In this document: one piece after another, positions 58,094 to 64,000 of the stretch
Numbering within the stretch: position 1 is the first letter of the stretch
Layout of the letters: every line of letters begins with the position of its first letter
Source: Pseudofabraea citricarpa
Lineage: Eukaryota; Ascomycota; Leotiomycetes; Helotiales; Dermateaceae
Reading direction: 5' to 3'
Length of the DNA: 64,000 nucleotides
NCBI GenBank assembly: GCA_029641185.1
Contig: JAPWGK010000004.1
Location: 1,054,001-1,118,000, forward strand
Program-made: the position numbers and the translations under genes
Notes under the pieces: model-generated
Told to the model about the DNA's origin: nothing
The model's input: only the letters and a program-made list of their open reading frames with translations
Databases searched by the model: none

Positions 58094-60302
58094 AGTCTTA
58101 GAGTACCCGGTTTTCTCTCATTTCCTATGCATAAGCCATGAGGTGCGGCTCGGTGGGATATTTTCAGCTACGTCCCGCGCTTCAGCGCCAATCTCCAGCC
58201 ACACGGCCGATGCCATGAAGCCTGTTCCCAGATGCTGGAGAATGCAAAAGCCCCATACCCCATAATGGACGCCAGGGACCTGGGACATCCAGCAAGGTGC
58301 GACCTCGGGGATCCGCAGATCTACGGCCTTCGCCAATCCCGAGCAGTGGCCAGCATGAGATACGTCCTTCGAGGCTAGCCTCTGTACCAATCCGTGATGC
58401 TTGGATAGCTACCAAGGTCTCTGGCTGGCTGGCTATGAGTGTGTGGCCAGAGGCTCTGCAAAAGAGGCGTGGATTGGGCTGTCGGCACCTGGGCTCATGC
58501 ATTTTCTTCATACTTTTTTCTTTCGTTTTTTCCCCTTCAGCTCCATCTTGGGCGCAAAGACACACGCAAACTGCGGCAATTGCCTGGCTTCCAATGTGAC
58601 GGTAGTAGCTTGTGGCAGGAGTCTGAAATTGCTGACATGGAGAATTCTCGTGAACCCTGGGAAACGATATTGATGCTGTCTCGGGATTGAGAGTCCATTA
58701 TTGCCATAATTGCTTTATGTTCTCGATGCATCAACGTCATTGTCTTCAGGCCAGCCACGCGACAACCAAAGCTACCGAAAATCTCCTGAAGCCAAAAGCC
58801 ATTGTGTCAGGGGCTGTAGATGCTATGGCGGATGGGTCGGTGAATGGTTCTTCCGTCATGATATTGGTCTAGAATCTCAGAATCTCCAGATGAGTCCAAG
58901 CTGTCCAAGACCCTAACCAATTCTGGACTTGGGCTCGGCAACCTGACGTTTGGCACAATCTACCAGCACTCTTACGAATTCCTCGCTCCGTGACACAGAG
59001 TCTGGATTGGAAAAGATGGCGAGTCTAACAAAGATATTGATGGATGTTTAAACGGCTGTTGGATCACCATTGCACATATATCTGACTCAGCATGTCCAGA
59101 CCAAGAACGAGACTCCTGTTATGCAGCGGCACAGCACAGTACAAACCCAAGCGACGCCCTGCCATTGGACAGAGCATAGATGAGTTACTATGCACAAGCT
59201 TGTGAGAACACTTGGACCTTCTGCTTCCGTTAAGCTGGCCATCGTCCACTCTCTCTTATCTCGTGCGATTGAGGCTGCCGCGGGACGTCTACTGGTTGTT
59301 TCGAAATGCAAAATTACTCTCGTCGTATCTGCATGGAGGGCAGCCTGTTGGACTCTTGCCATACTTGGACCGTGCCACCGCAATCTTGTAAGGTTCGAAG
59401 CAAGCAGCCAGCCGTGCCTGAAGGGGAATCGGTGCTTCAGAGCATCAGCCATCGTGGACTTACAGCTCTCGTGGCTCTGGGGGGCGCTGACGGGGCGAAG
59501 CCGGTCATCGCATCTTCGTCATTCCGCCAACAAGCAATTGGCTGTAGGAGTGCTGTTGATGGGATGGCACTGCGAGAATAGCCAAAGGGACCTGGGCACT
59601 GGGGAATCATTGATCTGTCGAGGCAATAATGGCGCTGCTAATAAACTGGTCTTACTGTACAGTAGGGGCTGGCGAGCACAACATCCGACGGGGCAAGCGA
59701 TAAACCCAAGTCTGTGGCTGTGATAGAGCACCATGGTTGGCCATTGGGGCCTGTTCCTGCGTCTCCAAAGCCTGTCGACCTGGCTTCAACAGGCATGGTT
59801 TGTACTCTAAATCGACGCCGAAGCCAGACTTCTAGAAGCTAGCTGCAGCACAAGCGCACCGGCGGGGGCGTTCTTCCAGCAACAATTACATGGGACGAAA
59901 AAAAACACCTTTTCAGTGGCTAGAGCATCAATAGTCCAGGATGATTGCCAGGATAAACACCTTGAGCCGACTGAGCACGATCCTACCCACATGGGTAATT
60001 GAGGAACTCCATGTGGCCGCATCTGTCCCTGTACATTGGGATTGTGGCGCGCTATGTCGGCCTATTCTTTTCTGATGGCTTTCCCCTCCTGTGTTGGAGC
60101 TCTTTCTCTTATATCTCGTCAGTCCGAGTGTCAACATGGTCTTCACCACCACAGCATTCAGCATCAGTACTTAGTTTGGGGCATCTGTCTTCCCTTTTCG
60201 TGATTCTCCATTCGTAGACCGGCTCTTTGCTGCGAAGGCAATATCTCCCTTGCCTGCTTACTTTCGTTTTCTCTTTCCAACCTGCGCTTTAGAATTTCGA
60301 CC
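58094..60302. other. Gene-free region upstream of the WSC/propeller gene
   Basis: About 2.2 kb of balanced composition. Competing frames on both strands (up to 177 codons) show no domain, signal peptide or splice support. The last several hundred bases (CT-rich, TTTCTCTTTCC before 60303) are probably the promoter and leader. Confidence 0.5.
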
Positions 60303-63300
60303 ATGGCTCCGACAGCCAAAATGTCGAACACCATGTCGACCGCTTTTGTTCTTACATTCGTTCTTAATTTCTTTGTTGGCTACGTTCATTCCCTTGGACT
60401 CACCGATACCATAACATGGGGTGGTGACAATTCCAGAACGGGCTACCAAACGTATGTATCTGCCTGAGTTTCCCATACCTTTAGTATCAAATATTAACGT
60501 CTGCAGTAATCATAATATGGATCCATCTATAGTTGGATCAGCACAATTTGGACAGATTTTCAAGGCAGCTCTTCCCGGATCCTACAATGGAGCACTCGAG
60601 CAGATCTTTGCACAACCCCTCGTTTACACTGGAGCCGACGGGATCCAATATCTCTATGTCGCTACAACCCAGAACAATGTCTACAAGATGAATGCTAAGA
60701 CTGGCGCCATTGTATCCTCGCGGAATTTGCACATTCCTTTTCTGACTGCTGACTTGAGTGGGTGCGTCGATATTAACCCTCTTGTGGGTGTCACAGCTAC
60801 CGGAGTCATCGATCCAGCAACCGACACATGGTACTTGACCGCCAAGACATATGCTGATCAAAAGGGCGGAAATGGTGCTCAAGGAAGACCGGCTGGAAGA
60901 TACTATGTCCATGCTATTAACACCAATGATCTCACTGAGAGACCAAACTTTCCCGTTGATCTTGAAGGCACCGTCGCTAGGAACAATCCGATCCGAAGCT
61001 TCAACGGTGGAATTCATCATCAACGTCCTGCTCTTTTGCACACCGGTAAATACATTTATGCAGGCTTTGCCTCCCACTGCGTTCAATACAACTTCACAGG
61101 TTGGATCATGGGATGGGATAAGACTACTGGCGCCACGGTTGAGAGAATGGCTATGGAGGGAGCAGGTGTACCAAACACAACCCCAGGAGCTGGTGTGTGG
61201 ATGAGTGGTGGAGGTTTGACATCAGATGATGCTGGATCAATTTTCTTCGCAACCGGAAACGGATATGCTTCGCAACTCAGCACAGTTCCCGTCAACGGAC
61301 GTAATCCTCCCACATCACTCGAGGAAGCTGCTGTACACATGACCATAGCTGCAGATGGAAGTCTCACTGTTGTTGACTTTTTCATGCCTTGGGAAAAGAC
61401 CCAATTGGATGGTGCTGATAAGGATCTTGGCACTTCACCTTTGGAACTTCTACCCAGTGCATTTTCTTGTGGTGATTACAAGAGAATTGGTGTCGTTACT
61501 GGTAAGAGTGGAAAGACTTACTGGCTCAACATGGACGACCTTGGAGGATATCAGAACGGCCCAAATAAGTTAGATAAAGTTATTCAAACTTATCAAAACG
61601 AAAACTCAGTCTATGCCGGAGCAGGTGTATATCCATTGGAGGGAGGATACATCTATATCAATGGTAGGATATCTCATGTACATGGATGGTAATTTACTAA
61701 TCTTCGATAGTCATTCAATACCCAACCCACGTATTTAAGTTCTCTTGCACAAACGGAGTACCTTCATTTGCCAAGGTTGCAGATAGTCCTTCCAAGAACG
61801 CATACATCCTTGGTGTCGGTCATGGAACTACAACCTCACTGAATGGTCAGGTTGGAACTGGTCTCTTGTGGGTCAGCGACGTCCAGGGCTCCAACCTCAG
61901 AATATATAATGCAGTTCCGCAAAACGGACTTTTGACAATGATCAACTCTTTCAACATTCAAGGAGTAACCAAGTTCACGAGACCTGTCTTCGGTGATGGC
62001 CGTGCTTACATTGGCACCACACAAGGTTATTTATATGGATTCGGATCGCCTGTCAATCTCCCAGTTAACTGCTCTGGCCCAGTCGACTTTGGTCCGGCCA
62101 ATCTTAATACCCCAACAACTCCTAGATCCATTACGTGCAAAGCGAATATAGCCATCACTGTCACCAGTTTAGCATTGAGTGGCGATGCCAACTTCAATGT
62201 TACGAACCAGCCTACATTACCACTCACAGTAGCAGCTGGAGCCAGCTTCACTTTCTCAGCTTACTTCAGCCCGAAGGCTGTAGGGCCATTGTCTTCTGAT
62301 ATTCTCGTTGCTACTACCAACGGTGTTGACGGATACAGTGCCAGCACACCTGTAACCCTGCGAGGAACAGGTCAAAGTGTCAACGGCCTTCTTTCGATTA
62401 GTCCAGTCACTCTTGCATTCCAAGGCACTATTGTTGGGGCTAATGTTGGTGGCGTGAACGATACTGTACTCTTCATGAACCAAGGAAACGCGCCTCTGAC
62501 AATCTCGAAGATCAATTATTCTAAGACTGGTGAGAGTGGACCTTACGGTGCGGAAACTGTGTCTTCTACTGGACATCAAGTCGGTCCTTTTACGTTCATT
62601 GATTTGCCTTCGACAATTCCTGGCAACTCGGTGGTTTCCGTTTCTGTTAATTTCAATCCTACAAGCAATGGAAACTATGCCGCATATCTTCAGGTTGTTT
62701 CTGACGGTGGAACCAAGTACCTGGATGTTGTTGGTACAGCTGGTTCTGCCCCAATGGCTATTGTCGAATTTCAAACACCTGACGCAACAGGCTGGGTTAA
62801 GTATCAACCTGGCAAGAACTTTACCTTCGGTAACGTCACAGAGAATACTACAAGATCGCTCAAGATGCGGGTTACCAACAATGCAACAATCAACAGCGCT
62901 AGTCTGTCCCTAACTGTATCAAAGCCTCCATTTGGAGTTGCTGGTATCATTGGTGCAAACAATCAAGTGGATCTTGCAGAAGGAACACTTCTTGCTCCCG
63001 GAGAAAATGCAACAGCAACACTCTACTGCTCTGTACCTAAGACGCAGGTTAATACTGATCCTTTTGTTGGCACTGCTTCGTGGACGATGAATATCAACGA
63101 CCCTTCTTTTGGCAAGCAAATTATTCAGTTCGCCTGCGGAGCAATTGCTGAGCAAGGCGAGCCTCTTATCACCTTCCCGGGTACATATGAAGGTAAGCCT
63201 TTGCAGCCTCAAGGTCAATACAGATATGTTGGATGCTTCAAGGAGAACAATCCAGGTCGACAACTTAAGCAGCAAATATACGGAAACGACGCAAATACAA

Positions 63301-64000
63301 ATGAGATGTGCATTAAAGCCTGTGCAACGGGTAACTATCTCTTCTGCGGAACACAATACAACCGTGAGTGCTGGGGTGGCCCGACCATTCCTACTCTTCA
63401 GGTGGATCCAATCAACTGCAATTATCCATGCACTGGAAGTATCAACGAAGTTTGTGGAGGTAATGGAGAGGGTGCCGGAGCTGGTGGTAGCTACATCTCG
63501 CTCTTTGCTGATGGCAATCGTTATCTTAACGGGTCTATTATTGGCGCTCCTTCCGGAACGACGTCTGCTCCTGGCTCGGCCCCTACCACATCTACTCCAC
63601 TACCTACTGGAGGTCCATACGTCAATCCTGGCACTCTTGGATATGTAAGCTTGGGTTGTTATACTGAAGCTACTAACGGAAGAGCATTATCCAGCTTGAA
63701 GACTCCAACTACCAAAACAATTGCGAATTGTTTGGCAGCTTGTGCAGGTACCACATATTCTGGAATGGAATATGGTGGAGAGGTAAGTTCAATTACCCCT
63801 GAATTATTTTTTGTACTAACAATGTCGTAGTGTTGGTGCGGTAACACTCTCGCTGCTGGCTCTATCTCAACCGCTGCAAAGGACTGCTCAATGACATGCT
63901 CCGGTAAGTCATGTATAATCTATCAACTAAGTTTTCAGGTCATGCTAACACGATTATCTACTAGACAATGCAACCGAATATTGTGGTGCCGGCCAACGAC
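60303..64000 (+). CDS. Large secreted protein: PQQ-like propeller, Ig-like repeats and WSC domains (partial, >=1162 aa)
   Basis: Exons 60303..60451, 60507..61663, 61711..63782, 63831..63903 and 63965..>64000; introns of 55, 47, 48 and 61 bp, all in phase. The N-terminus has a signal peptide (STAFVLTFVLNFFVGYVHS); a second ATG at 60321 could also be used. Residues ~35-540: quinoprotein-like blades (TITWGGDNSRTGYQT, QYLYVATTQNNVYKMNAKTG, WIMGWDKTTGATVERM, SIFFATGNGYASQL, TYWLNMDDLGGYQN). Residues ~545-925: three choice-of-anchor D/Hydin-like Ig repeats (ITVTSLALSGDANFNV, LFMNQGNAPLTISKINYS). Residues ~935-1030: a WSC domain (YRYVGCFKENNPGRQLKQQI, CGTQYNRECWGG). After a Ser/Thr/Pro linker a second WSC starts (VSLGCYTEATNGRAL; CWCGNTLAAG) and continues past the window edge. 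The design suggests carbohydrate or wall binding; the enzyme activity is not evident. Confidence 0.87.

Noticed and set aside
59190..59723. 177-codon plus-strand frame
   Set aside because: Competes with a 121-codon antisense frame; no signal peptide, domain or splice signals.

Overview
This window is nuclear DNA of a filamentous ascomycete (Pezizomycotina). Most genes carry several introns of 46-75 bp with GTRNGT-like donors and CTRAY-like branch sites. The gene content is typically fungal: three Zn2Cys6 regulators, a rhodopsin-type 7TM protein, MFS, NCS1 and amino-acid permeases, and WSC-domain and choice-of-anchor secreted proteins. A helotialean (Leotiomycetes) host is a guess from overall style, not something the sequence proves. 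Gene models below were assembled by hand from reading frames and splice sites. I saw no tRNA, rRNA, CRISPR or intact transposase.

Layout. 0-6.3 kb: two housekeeping genes on the minus strand, a mitochondrial BolA-like protein (BOL3) and a glycogen-targeting PP1 regulatory subunit (Gac1-type, RVxF plus CBM21). Between them lies a 312-bp Tourist/PIF-Harbinger-like MITE. 6.3-19.3 kb: about 13 kb almost without coding sequence, rich in microsatellites, CT tracts and TACTGTAC/GTACAGTA motifs. It may hold one small spliced gene near 12.1 kb and ends in an AT-rich gene-free stretch. 19.3-34 kb: a secreted-enzyme and signalling neighbourhood. In order it has a choice-of-anchor B protein, a PAF-acetylhydrolase-like secreted lipase, a Zn2Cys6 factor, a secreted esterase-713-like hydrolase, coding-like remnants, a rhodopsin-type membrane protein and a cytosolic alpha/beta hydrolase. 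34-36 kb: AT-rich DNA with diverged repeats that differ largely by C/T and G/A changes. 36-52 kb: a regulator and transporter region with a Zn2Cys6/Fungal_trans factor divergent from an MCT-type MFS transporter, a BTB protein with a C-terminal zinc ribbon, an NCS1 purine-cytosine permease with clustered GATA sites upstream, an amino-acid permease, and a second Zn2Cys6/Fungal_trans factor of eight exons. 53-55 kb: two small fungal-specific genes, one with a five-copy P-T-Q-S-K-F-R peptide repeat and one encoding a 99-aa Cys/His-rich protein. 55.3-60.3 kb: mostly gene-free. 60.3-64 kb: the 5' part of a very large secreted or cell-surface protein (PQQ-like propeller, Ig-like repeats, at least two WSC domains) that runs off the right edge.

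How they may work together (inference). The 22-27 kb group (regulator between two secreted hydrolases) and the 36-49 kb group (regulator, monocarboxylate-type, nucleobase and amino-acid transporters) both look like nutrient-acquisition neighbourhoods under local transcription factors. There is no backbone biosynthetic enzyme (PKS, NRPS, terpene synthase), so this is not a classical secondary-metabolite cluster.
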